From Nocardiopsis lucentensis DSM 44048 (GTDB lineage: Bacteria > Actinomycetota > Actinomycetes > Streptosporangiales > Streptosporangiaceae): a DNA stretch of 36,248 nucleotides. Under the pieces are notes generated by a model. That model was not told the DNA's origin, ran no database searches, and saw only the letters and a list, made by a program, of their open reading frames with translations. Location: the NCBI RefSeq assembly GCF_000341125.1, contig NZ_ANBC01000138.1, forward strand, positions 1 through 36,248, written 5' to 3'. Position numbers and translations under genes: made by a program. Below are positions 29,411-36,248 of the stretch, in pieces; position 1 is the stretch's first letter, and each line of letters begins with the position of its first letter.

Positions 29411-30460
29411 TCAGGAGGCGGAGCGTGCCAGGACACCGCGCACGACGCGGCGGGCGTCGCGGCCGACCCCGCGCAGGCTGGCCGAGGAATAGCTGCGCTG
29501 GAACTCCAGTCCCACGTACCCCAGCGCCGGGACCGTGGTGGAGATCCCGCCGGAGTGCAGCGGGCCGCCGTCGGCGTCCAGGGCGCCGGTACCGTCCAGG
29601 TAGTCCAGAGCGGGCCGGTAGCCCGTGGCCAGCAGCACGGTGTCGACGGGCTCCGTGGCTCCGTCCGCCCACTCCACACGGTGTCCTCGCAGACGGGCGA
29701 AGAGCGGTCTGCGGTCGGGGTTGCCGGTGGCGAACGCCGCGCGGAAGCGGCCGTCGTCGATCACCGGCGTGCGAACGCGTTCCCACAACCGGCCCACCGG
29801 GGCCGAGTCGACGCCCGTGACGGCACCCCACCAGTGGACGTCACGGCCCAGCGGGCGCTGGTCCACCCAGGCGATCGGTGACCGGCTGGAGAGGCTCACC
29901 CTGGCCACCCGCGCCAGCTCGACGGCGATCTCCACACCGGAGTTCCCGGCTCCCACGACCACGATCCGCTGCCCCTCGAAGGGTTCGGGGGAACGGTAGT
30001 CAGCCGAGTGGAGCACCGCGCCGGCGAACCCGCCCAGGCCCGGCAGCGCGGGGCGGTGCGGGCGGGTGAAGGTCCCCGACGCCGCGATGAGCGCGCGTGC
30101 GCGTCGCGAAGTGCCGTCCGCGGTGGAGACGGTGAAACCGTCACCGTCGTGTTCGACGCGGGTCACCTTCTGGCCGAAGTGAAAGTCGGCGTCCAGTCGG
30201 GCTGCGTAGTCGCGCAGGTAGGCCGCGACCTCGTCCCGGGAGGGGTAGGTGCGCGCACCGCCGGGCATCGCCCTGCCGGGGAGGGAGGCGTGGGGGGAGG
30301 GCGAGAACAGGGTCAGGCTGTCGTAGTAGTGCGGCCACGAACCCCCGGCCGTGTCCGCGGCCTCCAGCACCAGCGGGCGGATCCGACGTCGGTTGGCCGC
30401 TTGGACGGCGGCCAGCCCGGCCTCTCCGGCACCGATGACGACCATCGGGGACTCGGACAT
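29411..30460 (-). CDS. Flavin-containing monooxygenase-like oxidoreductase
   Basis: A 349-residue flavoprotein with two dinucleotide-binding motifs: FAD site VVIGAGEAGLAAVQAANR at the N-terminus and NADPH site IVVVGAGNSGVEIAVELAR near residue 165. Between them lies GTFTRPHRPALPG, and near the end LLATGYRPALDYL, the ATG-x-x-P signature. This layout matches single-component FAD/NADPH monooxygenases and related reductases (FMO/CzcO-like). ATG 30460 has AGAGGAT upstream. It is divergent from the thioesterase-thiolase operon, with about 240 bp between. Substrate unknown. Confidence 0.88.
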   Translation of the reverse strand: MSESPMVVIGAGEAGLAAVQAANRRRIRPLVLEAADTAGGSWPHYYDSLTLFSPSPHASLPGRAMPGGARTYPSRDEVAAYLRDYAARLDADFHFGQKVTRVEHDGDGFTVSTADGTSRRARALIAASGTFTRPHRPALPGLGGFAGAVLHSADYRSPEPFEGQRIVVVGAGNSGVEIAVELARVARVSLSSRSPIAWVDQRPLGRDVHWWGAVTGVDSAPVGRLWERVRTPVIDDGRFRAAFATGNPDRRPLFARLRGHRVEWADGATEPVDTVLLATGYRPALDYLDGTGALDADGGPLHSGGISTTVPALGYVGLEFQRSYSSASLRGVGRDARRVVRGVLARSAS

Positions 30461-30661
30461 GAGGGATCCTCTCCGGCCTCGGGTGCGAGGGGAGGCTACC
30501 GGTCCCGCTCAGGCGCGCACAACCGCGGGTTCCGTTCCGGCGGGCGGGTCCTGGAGGCCGCGGCGCCGGCCTCGGGGGAGGCCGCACCCGCGGGCGGCCC
30601 CTCAATCGGCGGAACCCCACCGGCACGGGTCAGCGGAGTACCGCTGGACGGACGATCTGAC

Positions 30662-30718
30662 TTGACATTTCCATAGTCAACGCCCTAGCTTCCTGGCTAT
30701 GCAAATCCATAGCCAGGA
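30662..30718 (+). promoter_or_regulatory. Promoter and large operator of the thioesterase-thiolase operon
   Basis: -35 TTGACA (30662-30667) and -10 TAGCTT (30686-30691, 18-bp spacer) place the transcript start at or next to the ATG (30699), so the message is probably leaderless; no ribosome site is present. Arms TCCTGGCTATG (30691-30701) and CATAGCCAGGA (30708-30718) form a perfect 11-bp inverted repeat with a 6-bp spacer across the start codon. A further half-like CCATAGTCA lies at 30671-30679 in the spacer. This looks like a TetR- or MarR-type repressor site. Confidence 0.7.
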
Positions 30719-31472
30719 TGTCGGTGGGACCACCCGACACGCCGTGTTCGCCCCGGACTGGGCCGGATTCGGCGGAACCCACGGGGGCCTGGTCGCCGCC
30801 CACCTGCTCCAGGCCGCCGTCGACGTCCACGGAGCGACCCCCCGCTCCGTCACCGTCCACCTCCTGGACCCCGTCCCGCCCGGAACCTTCGACATCCGCG
30901 TCCACACGCTGCGCGGCGGCCGCTCGGCCGCCTCGACCGCCACCATCGACGGCCTGGCCACCGCGCTCATCCGCCAGACCCACGGGCCGGACTCCCCACC
31001 GGCCGTCTGGCCACACCGCGCCCCGCCCCCGACGAACCGGGCCGACCCCGACTCCCTCGACCGCTTCACCCCGCCCGAGGACATCGTGCGCTTCGGCCGC
31101 CACCTCGACATCCGCCCCCTCGGCGGCGCCCTCCCGCTCACCGCGGGAACCGAACCCGCCTACGAGGCCTGGGTGCGGCTGGCACCCGAGGCCACCGACA
31201 TCGGCCACCTGGACGAGAACGCCACCCGCCTGATCCTCGTCGACGCCATGCCCCCGGGCCTGTTCGCCCTCTGGGACCGACCCGCCCCCGTGCCCACCCT
31301 CGAACTGTCCGTGCACCTGGCACCCTGTCGGCCCGACGGGCCCTGGTACCTCATCCGTCACCGCACCGTCTGGGCGTCCGAGGACCTGTGCGTCGACGAG
31401 ACCACCCTGCGCACCCGAGACGGCCACCTCGCCGCCCAGGGGCGCCAACTGCGCCGCCTCATCCAGACCTGA
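30699..31472 (+). CDS. Acyl-CoA thioesterase (double hot-dog, TesB-like)
   Basis: A 257-residue protein. The N-terminal half contains DWAGFGGTHGGLVAAHLLQA, which matches the substrate-binding helix region of TesB/4HBT_3-like thioesterases, followed by RSVTVHLLDPVPPGTFDIRV. The C-terminal half contains LILVDAMPPGLFALWD, WYLIRHRTVWASEDLCVDE and the final strand RTRDGHLAAQGRQLRRL. It should hydrolyse acyl-CoA esters. It shares a message with the thiolase 32 bp downstream, so the pair probably works in beta-oxidation or acyl-CoA recycling. The start codon lies within a palindrome. Confidence 0.85.
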   Translation: MQIHSQDVGGTTRHAVFAPDWAGFGGTHGGLVAAHLLQAAVDVHGATPRSVTVHLLDPVPPGTFDIRVHTLRGGRSAASTATIDGLATALIRQTHGPDSPPAVWPHRAPPPTNRADPDSLDRFTPPEDIVRFGRHLDIRPLGGALPLTAGTEPAYEAWVRLAPEATDIGHLDENATRLILVDAMPPGLFALWDRPAPVPTLELSVHLAPCRPDGPWYLIRHRTVWASEDLCVDETTLRTRDGHLAAQGRQLRRLIQT

Positions 31473-31504
31473 CCCACACCCACCCGACCGCGAGGGACAC
31501 CGCC

Positions 31505-32674
31505 ATGCGAGAAGCCGTCATCGTCGACGCAGTCAGAACCCCCGTCGGCAAGGGCAAACCCACTGGGGCCCTGCACGAGGTCAACGCCGTGGACCTGCTC
31601 GCCCACAGCCTCCACGCCCTCATCGAACGCACCGGCCTGAACCCCGCCCTGGTGGACGACGTCATCGGCGGCGTGGTCACCCAGCACGGTGAGCAGGCCG
31701 CCAACATGACCCGACGCGCGCTCCTGGCCGCCGGGTTCCCCGAATCCGTGCCCGCCACCACCGTCGACCGCCAGTGCGGCAGCAGCCAACAAGCCGTCCA
31801 CTTCGCAGCCCAAGGCGTCATCGCCGGCGCCTACGACATCGCCGTCGCCGCCGGGGTCGAGTCGATGGGCCGCGTCCCCATGGGCGCCAACCTGGCCGGA
31901 TCCGCCGACCCACTGGGGGAGGGCTTCGCCAAGCGCTACCCCGAGGGCCTGGTCGGACAGGGCATCGCCGCCGAACTCATCGCCGCGCGCTGGGGCATCT
32001 CCCGACAGCGGATGGACGAGTTCGCGCTCACCAGCCACGCCCGTGCCGCCGACGCCACCCGGCGCGGCGCGTTCGACGCCCAACTCGCCCCCGTCAACGG
32101 CCTCACCGCCGACGAGGGCATCCGCGAGGGCGGCACTCCGGAGACGCTCGCAGCCCTGCCTCCCGCCTACCGCGACGACGCCACGGCCGCCCGGTTCCCA
32201 CAGATCACCTGGGACGTCACCGCGGGCAACGCCAGCCCGCTCAGCGACGGCAGCGCCGCCGTACTCATCATGAGCGCCGACACCGCCACCGCCCTGGGCC
32301 TGACGCCCCTGGCCCGGCTGCACAGCTTCGCCCTGGCCGCGGACGACCCCCTCCACATGCTCACCGCGGTCATCCCCGCCACCCGCAAGGTCCTCGACCG
32401 CGCCGGGCTGTCCATGGACGACGTCGACCTGTTCGAGATCAACGAGGCGTTCGCGTCCGTCGTCCTGGCCTGGGCCGAGGAGACCGGCGCCGACCTGAAC
32501 CGGGTCAACGTCAACGGCGGTGCCATCGCGATCGGGCACCCGCTCGGCGCCAGTGGCGCGAGGCTGATGACCACGCTCGTGCACGCTCTGCACGAGCACG
32601 GCGGCCGGTACGGACTCCAGGCCATGTGCGAGGCGGGAGGGCTGTCCAACGCCACCGTCGTCGAACGGCTTTGA
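31505..32674 (+). CDS. Thiolase (acetyl-CoA acyltransferase)
   Basis: A 389-residue thiolase. The acyl-accepting cysteine is Cys91 in VDRQCGSSQQA; the conserved NEAF and GGAIAIGHPLGASGAR blocks (catalytic His) are present. The last block, where most thiolases have C-x-G-G-G, reads MCEAGGLSNA: the second catalytic cysteine is kept but the following glycines differ, as in some degradative thiolase subfamilies. It cleaves 3-ketoacyl-CoA or runs the reverse condensation. ATG 31505 has GAGGGA 8 bases upstream. Co-transcribed with the thioesterase; a terminator follows. Confidence 0.93.
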   Translation: MREAVIVDAVRTPVGKGKPTGALHEVNAVDLLAHSLHALIERTGLNPALVDDVIGGVVTQHGEQAANMTRRALLAAGFPESVPATTVDRQCGSSQQAVHFAAQGVIAGAYDIAVAAGVESMGRVPMGANLAGSADPLGEGFAKRYPEGLVGQGIAAELIAARWGISRQRMDEFALTSHARAADATRRGAFDAQLAPVNGLTADEGIREGGTPETLAALPPAYRDDATAARFPQITWDVTAGNASPLSDGSAAVLIMSADTATALGLTPLARLHSFALAADDPLHMLTAVIPATRKVLDRAGLSMDDVDLFEINEAFASVVLAWAEETGADLNRVNVNGGAIAIGHPLGASGARLMTTLVHALHEHGGRYGLQAMCEAGGLSNATVVERL

Positions 32675-32688
32675 CCAGGGCACTCCCC

Positions 32689-32712
32689 GGGGCCGACCGG
32701 GTGGTCGGCCCC
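32689..32712. terminator. Terminator between thiolase and bioB
   Basis: GGGGCCGACC (32689-32698), loop GGGT, GGTCGGCCCC (32703-32712): a perfect 10-bp stem between two convergent genes, suitable for both. Confidence 0.85.
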
Positions 32713-32726
32713 GCTCCGTCACCTCG

Positions 32727-33788
32727 TCAGGCGTTGGGGGGAAGAGCGGTCCCCGCGCCCCGCTGGCGCGCTTTGAGCAGGTCGTGCCGCTCCTTGGGCA
32801 GGGTCGGCTCCCCGGCCCCCTGCACCTCGAACCCCGCGTCCTCGATCATCTCCCGGTCGGCCTTGCCCGCCTGGCCCTCGCTCGTCAGGTAGTCGCCGAG
32901 GAAGATCGAGTTGGCGATGTGCAGGGCCATCGGCTGGAGGGAGCGCAGGTGGATCTCGCGCCCGCCGGCCAGGCGCACCTCCACGTCCGGGAAGACGAAG
33001 CGGGCGGCGGCCACGATACGCAGGCAGCGCTGGGGGGTCAGCTCCCAGGTGCCCTCCAGGGGCGTTCCCTCGAAGGGCATGAGGAAGTTGATCGGCACCG
33101 AGTCCGGCTCCAGGTCGCGCAGGGCCAGGAGGGCGTCGATGAGGTCGTCGTCGCTCTCCTTCATCCCCGCGATCAGGCCCGAGCAGGGCGACAGGCCCGC
33201 GTGCTTGGCCTGCTCCACGGTCTCCACCCGGTCGGAGAACTCGTGGGTGGTGCAGATGTCGGCGTAGCGCTCCTCGGAGGTGTTGAGGTTGTGGTTGTAG
33301 GCGTCCACGCCCGCGTCGCGCAGGCGGTCGGCCTGCCCCTGGGAGAGCAGCCCCAGGCAGGCGCACACCTCGACCCCGGGGAACTCGGACTTGATGTCGG
33401 AGATGGTGGGGGCCAGGCGGTCGACATCGCGGTCGGTGGGGCCGCGCCCGCTGGCGACCAGGCACACCCGGCTGGCCCCGGCGTCGACGCCGGCGGAGAC
33501 CGCCTCACGCGTCTGGTCGGGTTTGAGCCAGGTGTACTTGAGGGTGTCGGCCTCGGAACCGAGCCGCTGTGAACAGTAGAAGCAGTCCTCCGGGCACAGT
33601 CCACTCTTCATGTTCACGAGGTAGTTGAGCTTGACCCGGCGGCCGAAGTAGCGCAGCCGGACCCGGAACGCGGCGGCGACGAGGTCCATCAGGTCGTCGT
33701 CGGAGCTGCTCAGGACCTGGCGGAGTTCGTCGCGGGTGGGCGTCTCACGTCGGAGGGCCTTGTCGGCCAGAGAGTGGAAAGTCGTCAC
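32727..33788 (-). CDS. bioB: Biotin synthase
   Basis: A 353-residue radical-SAM enzyme that inserts sulfur into dethiobiotin. The [4Fe-4S] motif C-x3-C-x2-C is [12 protein letters not shown]; further BioB blocks are [51 protein letters not shown] and the Arg-containing [20 protein letters not shown] near the [2Fe-2S] site. GTG 33788 (8 bases after AGGA) starts the reading [13 protein letters not shown]. No other biotin genes are in the window, so it stands alone here. No obvious BirA-type operator was found upstream. Confidence 0.95.
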   Translation of the reverse strand: MTTFHSLADKALRRETPTRDELRQVLSSSDDDLMDLVAAAFRVRLRYFGRRVKLNYLVNMKSGLCPEDCFYCSQRLGSEADTLKYTWLKPDQTREAVSAGVDAGASRVCLVASGRGPTDRDVDRLAPTISDIKSEFPGVEVCACLGLLSQGQADRLRDAGVDAYNHNLNTSEERYADICTTHEFSDRVETVEQAKHAGLSPCSGLIAGMKESDDDLIDALLALRDLEPDSVPINFLMPFEGTPLEGTWELTPQRCLRIVAAARFVFPDVEVRLAGGREIHLRSLQPMALHIANSIFLGDYLTSEGQAGKADREMIEDAGFEVQGAGEPTLPKERHDLLKARQRGAGTALPPNA

Positions 33789-33917
33789 GGTGACGATCCT
33801 GGAGTGTTCCTCGCGCGGAGCGCATCCGTCGAACCCGCCAAAATCACGGCGCAAGTCTTGTGCACGCTGACTGTTTCCCCCGGGTCCGCTCCTTCCCGAA
33901 GCCGCTCTCGTACCGGA

Positions 33918-33935
33918 GGGAAGGGCGCCCTTCCC
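33918..33935. promoter_or_regulatory. Perfect 18-bp palindrome in the bioB/methyltransferase region
   Basis: GGGAAGGGCGCCCTTCCC (33918-33935) is self-complementary without spacer, flanked by CCGG on both sides. It lies 130 bp upstream of bioB and 138 bp upstream of the methyltransferase start. It could be an operator for either gene. Confidence 0.45.
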
Positions 33936-33995
33936 CCGGGGAGGCGGCCAGGGTACCCGCGAGGCGGGATCGGTGCCAGAGCGACGTGCGCGGAC

Positions 33996-34021
33996 GGCGG
34001 CGGAGCGCCGGCTCCGCCGCC
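33996..34021. repeat. Hairpin upstream of the methyltransferase gene
   Basis: GGCGGCGGAGC (33996-34006), loop GCCG, GCTCCGCCGCC (34011-34021): a perfect 11-bp stem about 50 bp before the methyltransferase ATG, either a leader structure or a terminator for antisense transcription. Confidence 0.5.
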
Positions 34022-34072
34022 CGACGGAAAACCGGTTGTCGCCTCCGTCGCCGGGCGGAAGACTGGCGGCCC

Positions 34073-34804
34073 ATGATGGACGGCTTCCACCCCGAGAGCA
34101 GTTTCGGACCGGACACGGCGCGACACTACGACGACCACCTCCGTGGTGACGAGGAGGCCACGGCCTCCTTCCTGGCGAGATACGCGCGACACGGAAGGGC
34201 CCTGGAGTTCGCGATCGGGACCGGTCGTGTCGCGCTCCCCCTCGCGGAACGCGGTGTGCGGGTCGACGGCGTCGAACTCTCACCGCACATGGTGTCCAGG
34301 CTGCGCGAGAAGCCGGGAGGTGAGGGCCTCGACGTGATCGTCGGTGACATGGCCTCCCAGACCACCGGCAGGACCTACCCGCTCGTGTACCTCGTCTTCA
34401 ACACCGTCTACAACATCCTGACCCAGGAGGGTCAGATCGCGTGCTTCCGGAACGCCGCCCGCCACCTGGACGAGGACGGGGTGTTCGTGGTCGAGGCCGC
34501 CCCGCCCTGGGCGTGGATCCGGGGTGAGCAGTTCGTCAACGTCGAGCGCGTCACCGCGGGCGCGGTGACCCTCGACGTGAACCGGTACGACCACGCCACG
34601 CAGATCCTCGACGAGAACCACGTGCGCCTCGGCTCCGACGGTATCGACATGGCTCCCATCTCCTGCCGCCTGATCTGGCCGTCGGAGATGGACCTCATGG
34701 CCCGACTGGCCGGCCTGCGCCTCGTCGACAGGTCGGGGGGATGGAACGGGGAGCGGTTCGACGCCTCCAGCCCCTTCCACGTCAGCGTCTACGGCGCGGC
34801 CTGA
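34073..34804 (+). CDS. SAM-dependent methyltransferase, class I
   Basis: A 243-residue protein with motif [20 protein letters not shown], acidic loop [12 protein letters not shown], motif II-like [10 protein letters not shown] and [16 protein letters not shown], followed by [16 protein letters not shown]. This fits small-molecule methyltransferases of the UbiE/Methyltransf_25 type. Two adjacent ATGs (34073 and 34076) could start it; only a weak GGAAGA lies upstream. The substrate is not recognisable. It is followed after 35 bp by the HAD-like gene on the same strand, so an operon is likely. Confidence 0.85.
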   Translation: MMDGFHPESSFGPDTARHYDDHLRGDEEATASFLARYARHGRALEFAIGTGRVALPLAERGVRVDGVELSPHMVSRLREKPGGEGLDVIVGDMASQTTGRTYPLVYLVFNTVYNILTQEGQIACFRNAARHLDEDGVFVVEAAPPWAWIRGEQFVNVERVTAGAVTLDVNRYDHATQILDENHVRLGSDGIDMAPISCRLIWPSEMDLMARLAGLRLVDRSGGWNGERFDASSPFHVSVYGAA

Positions 34805-34839
34805 CCGGGGCGTCCCGAGCGAACCGAACGGAGACACAC

Positions 34840-35343
34840 ATGGACCAGCGCCCCCTGCTGTTCGTCGACGTCGACGGCCCCCTCAACCCCTACGCCCGAA
34901 GCCGCCGGAGCGCCTACCGCGACGGCTACCGGAAGTGGAGGGCGAACGGGTTCGAGGTACTGCTCAAACACGGGCACGGGGCCGCTCTGACCGCGCTGCC
35001 CTACGAACTCGTGTGGGCCACCACGTGGGGGCACGAAGCCAACGTCCACATCGCGCCCCGCATCGGCCTTCCGAAGCTTCCCGTGTGCGAGTTCCCGGTG
35101 ACCGGGAACCACGCGCCCGGTCTGCACGCCAAGACCCCCGGCATCGTGGAGTACGCCGGCGGGCGGCCGTTCGCGTGGGTGGACGACGAGATCACCCGCG
35201 CCGACCGGGACTGGGTCGACATGTGGCACCCGGGACCGGTGCTCCTGCACAGAGCGGACCCGGCCAGGGGGCTCACGGCGAAGGACTTCGAGGTGTTGGC
35301 GGAGTGGGTGGTGCCCGGATGGAGGTGGGAAGGGGCCACGTGA
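34840..35343 (+). CDS. HAD-like hydrolase domain protein
   Basis: A 167-residue protein beginning MDQRPLLFVDVDGPLNPYAR, where FVDVDGPLN is a HAD motif I (nucleophile Asp and general acid Asp). The acidic motif late in the fold appears as RPFAWVDDEITRADRDW. Between them ALPYELVWATTWGHEANVHI carries the Thr of motif II (WATTW). This pattern is shared by actinobacterial HAD proteins annotated as secreted or hypothetical; the substrate is unknown. ATG 34840 has GGAGA 6 bases upstream. Likely co-transcribed with the methyltransferase. Confidence 0.75.
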   Translation: MDQRPLLFVDVDGPLNPYARSRRSAYRDGYRKWRANGFEVLLKHGHGAALTALPYELVWATTWGHEANVHIAPRIGLPKLPVCEFPVTGNHAPGLHAKTPGIVEYAGGRPFAWVDDEITRADRDWVDMWHPGPVLLHRADPARGLTAKDFEVLAEWVVPGWRWEGAT

Positions 35344-35654
35344 CCGTCCCCGCCCGCGCCCACCGCGTACTCACCCGCCTCCTCCCGTCCCGGGGCGGAC
35401 GACGGCACGGCCGCGCACGTCACCAAGAGGGACGATGCCCGCACAGGGGGCATACCGGATACGCTGGGCACCAGCTCGGCACCCACACCAGGTCGGGGCG
35501 GCCTCACAGCCGACGCCGGTGACACCGTTCGGGGCGTGTTCACCCGGGTCCGGCCCACACCGTCAGGAGTGGAACCGGAGCGAAGGTCCCGGGCGCCCCT
35601 CGGTCGCACCGGGTGGGCCACGAGCTTCCGGCCCCTCTACCTCGGATTTCCCTG
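35344..35654. other. 311-bp gap before the glutamine amidotransferase gene
   Basis: No confident gene. A GTG at 35340 overlaps the HAD stop (GTGA) and opens a 60-codon frame to 35522, but the product is a run of Arg/His/Gly without protein-like pattern, so I do not call it. An ATG at 35435 with GAGGGAC before it opens a frame running into the next gene in the wrong phase, also unconvincing. No terminator was seen. Confidence 0.3.
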
Positions 35655-36248
35655 ATGCGCCTGCTGTTGATCGACAACCACGACTCCTACACCTACAACC
35701 TCCACCAGCTGTTGGCGCGCGTGCTGGGCGAGTCCCCCGAGGTGCTCACGAACGACGACGCCCGCTGGGACGGCCTGGACCCCGCCGCCCTCGACGCCGT
35801 GGTGGTCTCCCCGGGCCCCGGACGCCCGCACAACCCCCGTGACCTGGGCCGGGTGCCCGAACTGCTGGCCCACACCCACCTCCCGGTCCTGGGCGTGTGC
35901 CTGGGCCACCAGGCCATCGCCCACCTGGCCGGAGCCGACGTCACCGCCGCCCCCGTCCCGCGCCACGGCCACCTCACCCGGGTCCGGCACACCGGACGCG
36001 GCCTCTTCGAGAAGCTGCCCCAGGACCTGACCGCCGTGCGCTACCACTCCCTGGCCGTCCCCGAACCGCTCCCCGCACCGCTGACCGCCACCGCCTGGGC
36101 CGAGGACGGCGTGGTCATGGGCCTGGAGCACCGGGAACTCCCGCGCTGGGGCGTACAGTTCCACCCCGAGTCGATCGCCAGCGACGCCGGAGCCGACCTG
36201 GTCGCCAACTTCCTGCGGCTGGCCCGCCCCCTCGTGCGGACGGGGACC
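35655..36248 (+). CDS. Anthranilate/aminodeoxychorismate synthase glutamine amidotransferase (partial)
   Basis: 198 codons to the window edge without a stop. It begins MRLLLIDNHDSYTYNLHQLL, typical of PabA/TrpG. The oxyanion and nucleophile loop is SPGPGRPHNP and VLGVCLGHQA (Cys), and the His-Glu of the triad is in WGVQFHPESI. It releases ammonia from glutamine for chorismate amination. The domain is essentially complete at the edge and still open, so this may be a fused PabA-PabB aminodeoxychorismate synthase, as is common in actinobacteria with secondary metabolism (inference). The ATG has only a weak upstream CGGA. Confidence 0.9.
   Translation, partial: MRLLLIDNHDSYTYNLHQLLARVLGESPEVLTNDDARWDGLDPAALDAVVVSPGPGRPHNPRDLGRVPELLAHTHLPVLGVCLGHQAIAHLAGADVTAAPVPRHGHLTRVRHTGRGLFEKLPQDLTAVRYHSLAVPEPLPAPLTATAWAEDGVVMGLEHRELPRWGVQFHPESIASDAGADLVANFLRLARPLVRTGT

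Noticed and set aside
35340-35522. 60-codon frame overlapping the HAD gene stop by GTGA
   Set aside because: Composition dominated by Arg, His and Gly with no secondary-structure-like pattern; the overlap alone is not enough.

Overview
The window is high-GC, GC3-rich DNA with strong GGAGG-type ribosome sites, several GTG/TTG starts and leaderless-looking starts. The gene families (class III/IV-type lanthipeptide synthetase, WYL regulator, siderophore-interacting protein, YiaA-type membrane protein) point to an actinobacterium, probably a filamentous one such as a Nocardiopsis relative; the genus is a guess. No rRNA, tRNA or CRISPR array was seen.

Layout. 1-2195: start of an NAD(P)H-hydrate epimerase, an alpha/beta hydrolase-OsmC fusion and a flavodoxin-fold reductase, all on the minus strand. 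2200-3750: a scrapyard holding a permease remnant, an orphan C-terminus, a 123-bp inverted-repeat element and a cysteine desulfurase cut off by foreign sequence. 3747-7216: a divergent sulfur/persulfide module (ArsR-rhodanese regulator against an MBL-rhodanese enzyme plus MFS transporter) with a palindrome filling the promoter spacer. 7217-10707: decayed mobile DNA, namely a Tn3 transposase remnant and phage- or plasmid-like small-gene relics bracketed by two copies of a roughly 272-bp structured repeat. 10708-13756: a frameshifted Gfo/Idh oxidoreductase, a GNAT-like acetyltransferase and a WYL regulator.

13914-19426 is the most interesting region: a compact lanthipeptide locus. A 53-residue precursor with a three-Cys C-terminus (17154-17315) is followed, after a strong hairpin, by an 862-residue lyase-kinase-cyclase synthetase. 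Its cyclase keeps apparent zinc ligands, in a Cys/Cys/Cys (CCG) form, so it looks like a class IV (LanL) enzyme with an altered metal site rather than a zinc-free class III LanKC. A divergent ABC transporter (ATPase plus ABC-2 permease) probably exports the product. A RidA-family protein follows the synthetase.

19438-25095: a Clp N-domain fragment, a dimethylarginine dimethylaminohydrolase-type enzyme, an FAD amine/amino-acid oxidoreductase, a siderophore-interacting flavoprotein, a DJ-1/PfpI protein and a cation:proton antiporter. 25204-26091: an IS3-type remnant between 128-bp inverted repeats. 26184-30460: VOC protein, SAM methyltransferase, YiaA-like protein, HxlR regulator with a truncated NmrA-like neighbour, and a flavin monooxygenase. 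30662-32712: a two-gene thioesterase-thiolase operon behind a large palindrome that overlaps its start codon. 32727-36248: biotin synthase, a methyltransferase, a HAD-like protein and the start of a PabA/TrpG-type glutamine amidotransferase.
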